From contig CAICTM010000377.1 of the NCBI GenBank assembly GCA_903772945.1, positions 1 through 64,000 of the forward strand: a stretch of DNA of 64,000 bases. The letters are read 5' to 3'. The notes under the pieces are model-generated. The model worked only from the letters and a program-made list of their open reading frames with translations, had not been told where the DNA came from and searched no databases. Origin of the DNA: Seminavis robusta. Lineage: Eukaryota > Bacillariophyta > Bacillariophyceae > Naviculales > Naviculaceae. Made by a program: the position numbers and the translations under genes. This document shows positions 44,067 to 54,788 of the stretch, piece after piece. Within the stretch, counting starts at the first letter, position 1; each line of letters starts with the position of its first letter.

Positions 44067-45248
44067 CTACTTGTCGTCTTGGTTCGTAGTTTGGTCTTGC
44101 GTTCCTTGCTGTTGTTCTCTGGCTTGCGTTCGTAGATCGGTGACATTGAAATTGTACTTTGCGAGTAAGTTGTCGCATTGACTGGCTTGCAATACGGCCA
44201 TGCCACAGAGTGTTTTGCAAATTTCAATTTGAATGCGAATATCGGGTTGTGCGAGATTGACCTTCCACCCTTCACCCGTAGCTTGATCGACTTGGTTTCC
44301 AATTTCGTGAATGACTTGATCGCGTGTCAAGTGTCCACAATTTCGTTTCTTGAAGTGAATGGCAAACGTGACGTCCTTCTTGTCGTTTGGCAAGTTTGGA
44401 AGTACGAGATGATCGAGAATGGAACGAAAGGTGAGTTTGATTTCTTCGAGGGAGGCAAAGCAAGTAGCTTGTAAGGGAATCATGCGTCGAATGAATCTGG
44501 ATCCTGGAATGTTTTTGGTGGTTTCATCCTGAATGTCGGTCATGACTTGCCGCACTGTGGCCAGGGGATCCCAGGGGGGATTGGCATTGGCAGTATTACT
44601 ACTAGTAGTTTGACTAGCACTGACAGTGGTTGCATCTGCTGCTTCACCTTTTTCTTCCTCTTCCTTTGTAGGTGATGTCTTGGCCTTTTTATTTTTGTCT
44701 TCACTTTGCTCCTTTCCATCTTCAATTGGTGGATCTTCAGTTTCAGTTTCTGGCTTGGAGTTACTATTATTTGTAGTATTGATACTTGGAATGAGATTAG
44801 GATTTGGGAGCATGCACAGGATCATCACGTTTCCTTTACAGCCAGTGTCATAGTGAGCAAAGGGTTTCTTGACATTCTTTCTTTTACTCTTCTTTTTGTC
44901 ATTGTCATTGCTGTTTGAGTTGCTATTGTCATTGGCAGACTCTTTGAGTTCCGCCAATTCTTCTTCCAAACTCAATTTTTTGTCATCTTTTTCACTTTTA
45001 CTTTCTTCATTTTTAGTTTCTTCCTTTGAACTTGTTTTAGTTGCTTGCTTCTCTAGATAGTACTCTAGAATTTCCAATCCTTCTCTCTTTGCTTTCCCAT
45101 CTCTTCCAGTGTCACACGTGACGAGGACTCCTGGACCTCCACGTTTCGGTTGCCATTTCAAGTTGTTGTGAGCAGTTGTCAAGTACTGACGCTTTCTCTT
45201 GCCCCTATTACTACTATTGCTTGTAGTGTTGTTGCTGTTGGTGCTCAT
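44067..45248 (-). CDS. TAN1: THUMP-domain tRNA acetylation cofactor (TAN1/THUMPD1)
   Basis: Tan1 binds tRNA and, with the acetyltransferase Kre33/NAT10, makes N4-acetylcytidine at position 12 of tRNA-Ser and tRNA-Leu. Single exon, 393 residues. The N-terminal block matches the family (GPGVLVTCDTGRDGKAKREG, residues about 39-58, then EILEYYLE), continuing after a Lys/Ser/Asn-rich insert with DTGCKGNVMILCML. The THUMP domain follows at about 235-365: TKNIPGSRFIRRMIPLQATC, VTFAIHFKKRNCGHLTRDQV, and PDIRIQIEICKTLCGMAVL. The two low-complexity inserts (Lys/Glu/Ser/Asn, about 68-125 and 150-205) make it longer than the yeast protein. The start is the only ATG at the head of the frame. Confidence 0.9.
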   Translation of the reverse strand: MSTNSNNTTSNSSNRGKRKRQYLTTAHNNLKWQPKRGGPGVLVTCDTGRDGKAKREGLEILEYYLEKQATKTSSKEETKNEESKSEKDDKKLSLEEELAELKESANDNSNSNSNDNDKKKSKRKNVKKPFAHYDTGCKGNVMILCMLPNPNLIPSINTTNNSNSKPETETEDPPIEDGKEQSEDKNKKAKTSPTKEEEEKGEAADATTVSASQTTSSNTANANPPWDPLATVRQVMTDIQDETTKNIPGSRFIRRMIPLQATCFASLEEIKLTFRSILDHLVLPNLPNDKKDVTFAIHFKKRNCGHLTRDQVIHEIGNQVDQATGEGWKVNLAQPDIRIQIEICKTLCGMAVLQASQCDNLLAKYNFNVTDLRTQAREQQQGTQDQTTNQDDK

Positions 45249-46256
45249 GGTGGGTTCTTCTTGGTCTGATCTTCTATAATAATATCTATTTAGCTATGGC
45301 TGTTTTCGTTCTTCGATCTCGTTTTTGTGTGTTTTGTGGAGCTTCCCCCTTTTGGACTTCCACGCGGAAGCAGCTTGTTGCTTGGAGTGACGACCGTTAG
45401 CATTGAGCGCATCTAATTAATTCAAATCTAGACTCACCAGTAAAGTTACACATTCAGGACGTCAAATCTTCTTGGATTTCGATTATAGTTACAATCAGAA
45501 TCTTGATTTGTAACGTTTATGGTCATCTGTGGTGCACCGAGCTTCAGTATCCAAAGTCATCCAAATTGCGACCATGACGAAAGGTGCCGTCGCCTAAGCT
45601 CTCTACTGATACACAACAAGAAGGACAGAGGCTCATCACTTCTAAAGGTCTCACTCATCAGGCAAAGAGGCAACAGCTCGACTGTGTGGTGGCAGTACTA
45701 CTGGTAGTACTAGTGGTGGTGGAGAGATCAGTGGTCAAGAGACAAGAGCAAGGAGTGCTCTACTCCACTCTAGCTAGCTAGCTACTAGTGCTAGCACTCC
45801 TCTCCTCATCAGATCAGATCAGATCAGATCAGAAGCATCTACTGAAGAGCAGAGGAGAAGTTCAGTAGCATCAGAGAGGAGGAAGAGCTGAAGAGTTGGA
45901 CCTTCAGTGTGACTGAGGCAAGACAAGACAAGACAAGTCCATTGGCATAAGCTAGACAGACCACTAGTTAGCATCTAGCTACTGTATAGCAAGGGCAAGG
46001 CACTGAGTTTGGCTTACGGTGGCTTAAGGCGGACAAAGACAAAAGCTCTCTGAGATCAGTGAGTGAAAAAGAGGTCAGGTGTGATCAGGTCAGGTCAAAA
46101 GAAGAGACTACTAGGTACTATCTAGTGCAAGCTAGTAGATCAGGTTGATCAAGTGAAGACAGTGGTTTGATCAGATCAGGTCAGGTCAGATTGATCAGGT
46201 AAAAAAGACGACAATTCATTCTATTTTTGAGTGTCAGCAAGGAAGACAAAGCCAAG
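45249..46256. promoter_or_regulatory. 5' region of CCR4 with GATCAG/GGTCA repeats
   Basis: About 1 kb divergent region between TAN1 and CCR4. From about 45805 to 46200 it is dominated by short repeats: five GATCA units (45808-45833), AAGACAAGACAAGACAAG (45924-45941) and several GATCAGGTCAGGTCA groups (46080-46200). CTAGCTAGCTAG lies at 45771. The open frame of CCR4 extends back to a TTG at 46227, but the first ATG is 46257. No separate gene was seen. Confidence 0.5.
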
Positions 46257-48547
46257 ATGGCAGCAAGCAGTGTGAGTCAAAATGACGCCGTGTCGATGCT
46301 GACTGCGCAACCCGGAGGCGGCATTCAGTACTACAGTTGGCACTTGAGTTTACGCGTGGATCGTCCCGTGGAAGGCTGTGCCATGAGGCCTCATGCGTAC
46401 ATGTACTCCAAGAAACTGGATGAACGAGATCTCGACAAGCCATTGCCCAGCCATTCCAAAAAAATGAGAGAACCGCCACCGCATCACGAATTCGTCTATC
46501 GATGGTTTCGAGGACCTCCCGAAGAGCCCTGTGCGTACGATGGATGTCCTCGTCGCACGTCCTTTTCGCCTCATGATTGGTCGCTCCACGCACTCGGAAT
46601 GAGACACGGCGTCATGCCCAATACCGTCAAAACACCCGCTGCCTGTCGATTGCAGTGTGTCTCCACACAGTCGTCACTATACATGTGCACCTTTTGCAAC
46701 TCAAAATGCTTTGTACAGGCATGGAAGACACAATACACCATGCCCAGAAATAATAGTAATGGAGGAAATGGAACCTATACAGCCAGTTCCTACAATGCAC
46801 AACAACACGCACAACAACAAGCCAACAGTCGATCCACGACACCCACACCCTATGGAGGAGGAGGAAATCATCACTTACGCAGTCCTTCTTTTGACGACAC
46901 GGCATCCGTCGGAAGTCAAGGATCCACCGGACGCATCCAAATGGGAGCACGATCCCCCATTCCACCGGGGACCCCACGGGCCGGATACAACAATTACGGC
47001 GGCTACAACCCATCGAGCAACAATAATGACGAAGAAGAATGGATGGAAGTTTCTCGCGATCAAATCTTTATCCCCGGACCGGACGATGTCGGACGCAAAC
47101 TCAAATTGGAAGCCGCCGCTTACTCCCACGATTCCATGGGCGAACGACTCATGTATCGCGTCGTCAAGACCGATTTGGTGCTGGCGAGAGCACCCGATCC
47201 GCCCACACGACAATTGGTGGTACACAAACAAGGGCCCGCCGGTGCCGCCATTAGCACCACGACGGCACAAACTACTGCGGCCAATTTGCCACTCTCCTAC
47301 GGTAATCATCCGGGAGCGCGATTCCGGGTTGTCACCTACAATGTACTCGCGGAAATTTATGCCACGCAGCAACAATACCCCTACTGCGATTTTTGGGCAC
47401 TCTCTTGGGATTATCGGTGCGTATCTCATCAAGCTTCTACTGCACTGCATGCTCGTGTATCAAATTGTATTTTGATTGCTGTTGGACTCATGTATTTATT
47501 TGTTCTTTTTGTTATTCATTCCTTTGTTTTTTCAGGTTTCAAAACATTCTTCGAGAAGTCATGGACGCCGCCCCGGAAGTCGTATGTCTCCAAGAAGTAC
47601 AAGCCGATCACTACGAAAGTCATCTATATGCCGCAATGAGTGATGCAGGATACGAAGGGGTCTACAAACAAAAGACAAGACAGAGTATGGGACTCGCTGG
47701 AAAGGTCGATGGATGTGCGCTCTTTTGGAGGCGAGCGACATTTCATCTAGTTGAATCATACAGCATTGAATTCAACGAACTCGCACAAAGACAAGCCACA
47801 CAGTTGGGACTCAACACCAACAATCACGGACGTGGCAGTGACGAAGGAGTCGCTTTTCTGAATCGATTGTCCAAGGATAATGTCGCACAGCTCGTCGTAC
47901 TCGAACTCGCACAACCGCCACCCTCGTCGTCCTCCTCCAAGGGCGCCAATTCCAACACACAAATCTGTATTGCCAACACGCATCTATACTCCAACAAGGA
48001 CTTTCCGGATGTCAAACTTTGGCAATGTTGGCAGTTGTTGCAAGAACTAGAGACTTTTGTCATGAGTCGGGGTGGATCGCCCAACAGTTTGCCTCTCATT
48101 ATCTGCGGGGATTTCAACTCTACGCCCGACACGGCCGTCTACGAGTTGTTGTCGCGACAAACGGTACATCCCGGACACCCCGATGTCAATGTCAATTACA
48201 CGCAACAACAACAAAATGGTGAAGACGTGCCCAACATTTTGCCCGATGCCCACAACATTACGCACAGCTTTCAGTTGGGGAGCGCCTATCAGACCGTGCT
48301 GGGCGAAGAACCCAAACAAACCAACTACACGGGGCATTTCAAGGGCGTACTGGATTATGTCTGGTACAGCATCCCGTCTCTGCGTCCGTTGTCGGCAGCG
48401 CCCATTCCCGATGAAGGAATGCTGACGAGACATGGAGAAGCCCTGCCCAGTACAGAGTTCAGCTCCGATCACATCATGTTGATTTCGGACTTTCAAATAT
48501 TGCCCGGAAATGGTGGAGGCAATAGTGGCTTGGGGGTAAGACCGTAA
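46257..48547 (+). CDS. CCR4: CCR4 deadenylase (CNOT6-like), plant-type
   Basis: Catalytic poly(A)-shortening subunit of the CCR4-NOT complex, cytoplasmic. Exons are 46257-47416 and 47536-48547 with a 119-nt GTGCGT..CAG intron; the joint reads WDYRFQNILREV; 723 residues. As in plant CCR4s there is no LRR region. Instead the N-terminus has a Cys-rich finger (CRLQCVSTQSSLYMCTFCNS, then KCFVQAWK). A Gln/Asn/Gly-rich linker follows. The endonuclease-exonuclease-phosphatase core shows VTYNVLAEIYAT (Asn), VVCLQEVQADHYE (Glu), ANTHLYSNKDFPDVK, IICGDFNSTPD (Asp and Asn) and the closing SSDHIMLISDF (Asp and His). All Mg-binding residues are present. The start is the first ATG; the upstream in-frame stretch begins with TTG. 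Confidence 0.92.
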
Positions 48548-49573
48548 GACTGCTAATTTCAGTAGTAGAGGTCGACTTGCAGATGTTGTTTGTTTGTTAT
48601 TTTAAATAAATAAATGTGGTTGGTATGGATGGACTGCATTGTTGGTTGGAAAAGGATTTGGAAAGTGTTGGAATGGAAGCAACGTTGGAGAGTGAAGGAA
48701 CGGAATCGAGAAAGGAATGGTGGGAGGGAGCCAGCACATCCTAGACATGTGACGACTTGGTGGAACGGAGAGATCCGGAGGTGAGAGTCAAGTATTGTGG
48801 GGCGAGATCGATCTCGAATGGGCATCCCCATTTTTGTGGTCTACAGTACGGTACGGTACGAGCATCGTATTTTTGAAGCTCTGCGAGCTGGCGGGTCGAG
48901 CAATAATAGATATGATGTTTCATACAGCATTTCACGTTGCTGTGATGCGCTGTGCTGTACCAGTATGGCGTCGTTGGTCTTCGGTCTTCAGTACGGTGCC
49001 GGGGAGTTCATCGATTAAATAGATCCATCATACATTCCAACCCCAAGGATAGTGTTTTCGCTTTTTCACGCCAGAAAACGGGCACGGTGGCACCGGTACA
49101 GGCAGCCAGAATTGGATCTGGCCTCTCCTCCCCAAGATCCTTGACGAGGGGCGTTCTCCCTCTATCTTTAAAGCAAGGTGTGGAAACAGGATTTTGCTTA
49201 CTGGTACGATCCTTTTTGACGCTTGAAAGGGGAGAACGCTTGGAGGCCAGACCCACTGGAATCCAGAATTGGATCTGGATCTTACTCTTGCGTTCTCTCT
49301 CAAACATCAGTGACACGAGGGCATTCTCCCTCGATCTTTAATACAGCAAGGGGAGGCAACAGGATTTTGCTTACCACCTTGAATGGTTGGTCTCAACTGG
49401 ATCTGGATCTTGCGTTCTCCTCTCAAAAAGAGGCGACACGACGAGGGCGTTCTCCCTTGAGAGGATTTTTGCGTCCGAACTTTGATTGCATGGTTGGTCT
49501 CATAAAGTATTGTTTTGAGCCCTCAAAGCTCCTTCTCAAGAAAAACTTCGTCATCTACTTTATCATCATCATC
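48548..49573. other. Intergenic containing diverged tandem repeats
   Basis: About 1 kb downstream of CCR4. The first half shows nothing recognisable. The second half is the tandem array given separately. Confidence 0.45.
49108..49470. repeat. Three diverged ~130-157 bp tandem units
   Basis: Units begin with (A/C)A.TTGGATCTGG near 49108, 49265 and 49394 and share GACGAGGGCGTTCTCCCTC, ATCTTTAA..AGCAAGG and CAACAGGATTTTGCTTAC. The last unit is cut short. Copies differ by substitutions and small indels. The array sits just upstream of the 69-residue ORF and may be part of its promoter. Confidence 0.7.
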
Positions 49574-49783
49574 ATGGGATTCTTTTCCAACCCCAAGAAG
49601 CCCACCCGTGCATTCGTCAAGAATCCAAGCAAGGTCATTGCGAACGATGTAAAGAAGATCATCAATGGCAGCCATAGCCATCCTGTTCCACTTCCCAATG
49701 GCGGTGGGCATGTGACGCCTGGTGTTACGATTCAAGGCGGCAAGGTCACCGGTGGCTCGATTGGCGGTCAGTTCAACCTCTAG
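49574..49783 (+). CDS. Small 69-residue protein, unknown
   Basis: Not recognised. The ATG follows a (TCA)n run and opens a frame with a clear protein character. The N-terminus is basic (GFFSNPKKPTRAFVKNPSK) and an amphipathic segment follows (VIANDVKKIINGSH). A Gly-rich end follows (GGGHVTPGVTIQGGKVTGGS, then IGGQFNL). There is no signal peptide or membrane helix. The longer frame upstream runs through the tandem array and is unlikely to be coding. The MGFF start could allow N-myristoylation if the next residues suit the enzyme. Low confidence because of length. Confidence 0.45.
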   Translation: MGFFSNPKKPTRAFVKNPSKVIANDVKKIINGSHSHPVPLPNGGGHVTPGVTIQGGKVTGGSIGGQFNL

Positions 49784-50079
49784 CTAGACCGGAAAGTTCA
49801 CGCGTCGGCACCGTTCAATCATTGTTTCGACACATCATTCAATGATCGTCAGAAAAAGAAAAATGTACTGGTTGGATGCAGAGACTATGGTAGCAGTAAG
49901 AATCCAAATAGTTCACTGTCTTTCTAATAAGAACATTATGTATCTCTATGAATCTGAATGTAGCTACGGAAAATGATGCTCTTTGTGTAGTGGAATCTTT
50001 TGCTGCGCTCAACACTTGATTGCTTGATTGGATTGACTTGGCTTGACTGATTGAATCATTCATTCATTCATGCATTTGC
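49784..50079. other. Short convergent intergenic region
   Basis: The 296 bp between the stops of the 69-residue gene and the Ser-rich gene. It is AT-rich, with TTCATTCATTCAT near 50056. Nothing else was seen. Confidence 0.4.
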
Positions 50080-50460
50080 TTAGAAAGCTCCAAATCGAGG
50101 AAGGGCGGGTCTTCCTGCCTTGATACTTCTGCTGCTCCTGCTACTACGGATACTAGTAGTGCTCCCCAGAGATCTGGTGGAAGTTTCTTGTTGTCCTCGA
50201 CGTGAGTTTTCTCGAGTGCAGATTTCAGCGCATGCTGTCGCTTGATCAAAGTTGGTTCGTGCAGATTCATCTTGACCGAAAAAGGCGTCGTGAAAGGAAG
50301 TTCCTGGTTGCAGCGTGATGGCTCTGACGCGGCGTTGTGTGCGGCGTGCTACTGTGGACAGAGACGAAGTGGAAGATGACAACGAGGCCGTGTCCGAAAT
50401 ATCCGAGAGATCAGAGCAAGTGGACACAGAAGAGGAGATGCGACGAAGTTCAGGAGACAT
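50080..50460 (-). CDS. Ser-rich hypothetical protein
   Basis: Unrecognised, 126 residues, single exon, ATG start. The N-terminus is Ser/Asp-rich (ISSSVSTCSDLSDISDTASL), followed by a basic patch (ARRTQRRVRAITLQPG) and the most protein-like stretch (TSFHDAFFGQDESARTNFDQ). It ends in an RSSRSSRSIK tail. It is probably disordered and a phosphorylation target. A gene is favoured because the frame is clean and ends in a sensible C-terminus (GRPALPRFGAF), but no homologue could be named. Confidence 0.45.
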   Translation of the reverse strand: MSPELRRISSSVSTCSDLSDISDTASLSSSTSSLSTVARRTQRRVRAITLQPGTSFHDAFFGQDESARTNFDQATACAEICTRENSRRGQQETSTRSLGSTTSIRSSRSSRSIKAGRPALPRFGAF

Positions 50461-51400
50461 GATTGTAAGGATGTGCTTGTAGTGCTACTGTACTAGACTG
50501 ATGAGGTGTTGGTTGGTTGGTTTGTTTGGTTTTTGCTTGTGTCAAGTTGATTTTGTGAGAAGAAAAAGGATCTGAAGATGGTCTCGGATCCTTCCTTTCG
50601 TGGTTCTGAATGAGCAAGAACTAACTTCAAATGATTCAGTCGTTCTCATTTAATTAAGGGTGGTGTTGACCTCAAAACTGCTCAAGAACATCGCTGTTGT
50701 TCAATGTTGATCGATTGCAAGCTGTACTACCAGGTACTGTACCAGTAGACTACCTTGCCAAACATGACATCATTCAAATTGTGCGTCACTTGAGTGACTC
50801 GGCTCGACTAGACTCCGTCGGAGTGACTGAGTCACTCGTCACTCGGTCGAGTCGATATGGCGATGCGATCCCACACCACTCGCCGACCGTGACAGGGGAA
50901 GAAACATGCAGGTATCGCGCGAAGCGCGAAGTATCGTCCCGGGGGAGAGGAGGAGGGGGCCGCGCAGCGGCCTAGTAACAAAGAGGGGAAGAGGAGGGGA
51001 GACCAACAAGAATAAGAACAACAACAAAATCACGACTTTTCCCATGGCGTCGCGACCCATCCCGACGACCGCAGGAGGTCCTAAGAGATAGTAGTAATAG
51101 TAGTAATAGCAGTAATAGATGAAGTGTTATTGTTGTTGACTGTCGTTCATAGGATTTCACCATGGTCGCAATGTTTTTGTCTTGTTGTTGTTGGAATTGG
51201 GTGTTTGGGGGCGAATTAGACGACAGTTGCGATTCTTGGCTCTAAGTAAGGAGTCGCCGTCCGTTATATCTTTACTCGTTTCTTGATGTTTCCTGAATAA
51301 GTCTCTGAGCGAGCCAGAGACCAGGTGAAAAAGTGAGACTCTGTCAACGGATGCCCTGGGACTGATTTAGTGACACTCGCGATTCACCAGAAGCAACTAT
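50461..51400. other. Intergenic before the Crypton-like remnant
   Basis: About 0.94 kb. It contains a dense group of GAGTGACT/AGTCACTC palindromes (50788-50855) and a (TAG)n-type run at 51089-51118. No gene was recognised. The left end of the following transposon probably lies here but no terminal repeat could be fixed. Confidence 0.45.
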
Positions 51401-53885
51401 TTGGCTCAGCGTGGCCTTTATTCATTTTCTGACAATGACCATGGTGTAAAACGGACCGATAGCAACATGCCAGCTAACGACGTTACATGGACTCGCAACT
51501 CAGGAGGGCACCGCCCTAACCCAAGCGAACAACCAGCCATTCAGCTATTTGACAAAGTGATGGATCCCATTAAGTTTGGATCGATTACTGTGGAGGACTT
51601 GGTTGGTGACCATGGTCTCAATCTGATGAGTGACTTCTGTACTCGCATCGGTCAAGATCCTCCAATCGGCCAGAGAACCAACAAGCCAATGGTCGCTTCC
51701 GCAATATGCAAGTATATAGAGGCCCTGTGCAAGACACTTAGAACAAAGCATGGCCGGTCGCAACAATTTTTGAATTTTCCTCTATTTCCTCCTTCCGATG
51801 TTAACGGCCTCAAGAAAACTTTCACAGATTTGCATGGCCGAACACTCATGCAGGGAACGGACGATGATGCGATCCTGCGGGACTACTACCCCATTCCTCG
51901 TGAACATTCGCCGAGGACCAAGCTACTGCCACTCCATGATTTTTCCAATCCGCAGCAGCACCAACTCGCCCGGAGTGTGGATCTGCTCCGCGTGGCAAAG
52001 AGACTTCTTCAGACCGAACAGATCACGGAGCTACTGATGCTACTGATTACGAACAATGCAGTGGGCAGAGGTGGTGAATGCAAGTTTTTGAGTTATGACA
52101 AGATGTTTTTTGATTGCTATTTCAACATGATTTTCTTTCAGTGGTTCCAGAGGAAGGAGCTGAAGACCAGTCCATCCGCCTTCGTTCAGGACTTCGAGCA
52201 TCCGGAGTGTGTGTCCTCTTTGGATTTGGTTTGTTTTGGTCACTTTGCAGTGGATTGGTCCGGCCAGCCGCCATGATGGCCTCTCCTGGCACGCCAGTCT
52301 ACCGACGATCCAAGTTTGTTTTCCAGAACATGCACGAAAACCAGGATAGCCAGGTGGCTGCCTCGTTAACCACCATCATTCGCTCCTGCGTGCACCACCA
52401 AATTCAATCACACTACACTGTGAAGAGTTTGCGTGCTGGAGCAATGTCTCGTTTGGCATGGCTACCCACTGTTACTTATGAAGAGTGCATTGCTTGGGTG
52501 GTTGGAGCACCAAAGCTAGCCGCGATTGGTATGTCTGGCAGTATTTGGTGGCAGTTGTTCCAGGTGCTCTTGCTCTGGCTGGATACCCCGATCCTCGTCA
52601 ATTGCCATATGCTCCAACCTGTGAGATTCTTTTTGCGGATAATGACCAATCTAAGGTATTTGCGAGAAACAAGTTCCAACAATTTCAGAGAGATATGTTC
52701 CCAAACAGTTTGCCGGAGCTTGCTCCTGGTGGTCGACTTCGGCCTTTCATGGACGTTGTGACAGCTGTCATGATCAAGAATTACCGGCACATGGAAGACA
52801 AGTACGGCGCTGATCACAGGTACACGCATCGCATGAAAATGGTGGTCCACAGTGTTGGATTGGCTCCAGATTTAGTGGAAGCCTCAGCGAAGCTGCGCTA
52901 TTGGTCCAAGAAAATTTTGGATGACACGGCAACCAACACCAACAAACAACAGTGGAGTACTGCTACGTGCCACACTATCCGACAAACTACATGAATTATC
53001 CAGCAGCGTGGGAGATTTACTTCGGAGCCGCCAACAAGAACAGCTCAATCATGCCCTTATTCTTAGCTCCATCGAGGACTTGAAGTCAGGCCAATCCGAT
53101 GTTGCACAGGCTGTTCGAGATCTACAGACACAAGTTGCGCAGCTTACAACGCTCGTACAACAAAGCAATCTACGAGTATCGCGAAGCCCTGCACCATCTC
53201 CTCGTAGATCACCACGGCGACAGCTGCAACAACAACAAGAACAACCACCGCCAGTTCCTACTCCACCACCACCGCCTCCTCCACCGCCAGTTATTCTCCA
53301 CGCCGACTTCCACTCATTCCACTTATTAGAGCTGGATCCAACAATGACCCAGCTGGAAGAGGAAAACGAAATCGAGAACGCAAAATTGTTAACATCCTAC
53401 TGGCTCTTTACCAACACGATGACTTCCACAATCTACGGATCAATGTGCAACTTCGCTCTTTGGCCAACATCGTGAACCTGCGGACACAAGGTGACAACAG
53501 AAACTTGAAGAAGGTGGAAGCAGCGTTGGATCTGGTTGACTGCCTTTGGTCACCCGATACCAGAACAAAAGCAATCAACAAGAGCTTCTCTGATGAAGCT
53601 ACGGCTACGCAAGCTTTCAAGGAGGTGGACGAAAGAGTTAAAAGAGCCTGTCACATCTACGACGCTCCAGGCGACAACGTGCTCCCCAATTCAAGGCGCT
53701 CAACAGCTGTTATTGGAGTAGGGAACCTCATCTTGAAGAGGGACCGCGAGCCCTTTTTAAATGCCATCAGAGCCAAAATGCCAAAGTGGAATCGCATTCC
53801 ACCACAAGCCGGTGATCTGTGGGGCACCGTCATTGTCAAAGAGAATGCCATCAAAGCAAGGGTTGGAACACGTCGTCGGAGATAA
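51401..53885 (+). mobile_element. Crypton-like tyrosine-recombinase transposon, broken
   Basis: Remnant of a DNA transposon moved by a tyrosine recombinase. The N-terminal part has a helical DNA-binding-like region (NKPMVASAICKYIEALCKTL). The catalytic region shows the first Arg in NNAVGRGGECKFLS, the second box in YTVKSLRAGAMSRLAW (K..LR form of the HxxR box) and the Tyr region GWSTKASRDWYVWQYL. No reverse transcriptase was seen, which separates it from DIRS-like elements. Downstream follow a coiled coil (DVAQAVRDLQTQVAQLTTLV), a Gln/Pro tract and a final domain (DLVDCLWSPDTRTKAINKSF). The coding potential is spread over several frames with about four breaks, so this copy is inactive. The first ATG of the opening frame is 51467. 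The ends and target site were not identified. Confidence 0.75.
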
Positions 53886-54295
53886 ACAACAAGGCGGCGG
53901 CATTTTTTTGTGGTGGCAAGGGATCGGTGTAGGTTGACGGTGAATTGGAGCAGTGGTAGAGACAGTGTGGCATTGGTTGGTCAGCGCTTTGTTTTGCGTT
54001 GGCTGTTGTTGCAATTGTTGATGTTGTTGTCATTGTGCGGCAGAGAAAAATAAAATGGCATAGCCTCCGGCATAGCCCGAAGGCGGCATCAAACACAGCT
54101 GTCGTTTTGGTTGGTGGTGGGTAGCAGTAGTGGTAGTCGGTCGGTAGTGGTATCGGTGAGAGACCATAATGCTAGCTGTTGTTGCCAAGAGCCTTGCCCC
54201 TACCGAAGTAGGCACTGACTTCAAGGCAAAATAGCGCAGCAATCAAGGGAGTAGTAGTAGTAGTTGTTGTTGTAGTTGTTGTTGTTGTTGTCTTT

Positions 54296-54331
<36 letters not shown>

Positions 54332-54788
54332 TTGTCATTTGTTGTTTGTTGTTGTAGTAGTAGTAGTCAACCAGTAGTTGGGACACTGAATTGGATGGAC
54401 GTTCGAGTGTGTTCTCACCGGTTGGTGAAGGCGGATTCAAACCAATTGTTTCATTCTACACAGGTCCTAGTACAACATTGTCGTATGTACATCCTACTAC
54501 CCTCCTACCTATACTCCTGATACTTCCGTCTGCCAATAAAGAAACACCCAAGTTTCGGCCGAAGGGGTGTTGGTGAGTAGAGGTTTTCGAGACATACTAC
54601 TGAATGTGCACACAAGACTAGTCCACTGTGCCCACTTGTACTATAGTTTATTTACTTAGATGAATTCAAATATTCGAGTCTAACTCTTGTGTGACCGTTT
54701 CAGTCTTGTGGAATATTGGAAGACTTATTCGCAGAGGTGCACCGTACATCTCCAAAGGTACGTCCTCACAATTTGATCTCCGTAGAGG
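53886..54788. other. Intergenic, microsatellite-rich
   Basis: About 0.9 kb between two transposon remnants, with the trinucleotide array listed separately. An AACACCC..GGGTGTT inverted pair flanks AAGTTTCGGCCGAA near 54543-54571, a possible element end. No gene was seen. Confidence 0.45.
54250..54368. repeat. (GTA/GTT)n trinucleotide array
   Basis: About 40 GTA and GTT triplets with few interruptions, including an unbroken run of GTA units near 54296-54330. ORFs across it (poly-Leu or poly-Gln on the minus strand) are artefacts. Confidence 0.9.

Noticed and set aside
49223-49573. N-terminal extension of the small protein through the tandem array
   Set aside because: The extension reads repetitive DNA, and the composition changes at the ATG at 49574.
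54243-54440. Poly-Leu/Gln ORF on the minus strand
   Set aside because: Direct product of the GTA/GTT microsatellite.
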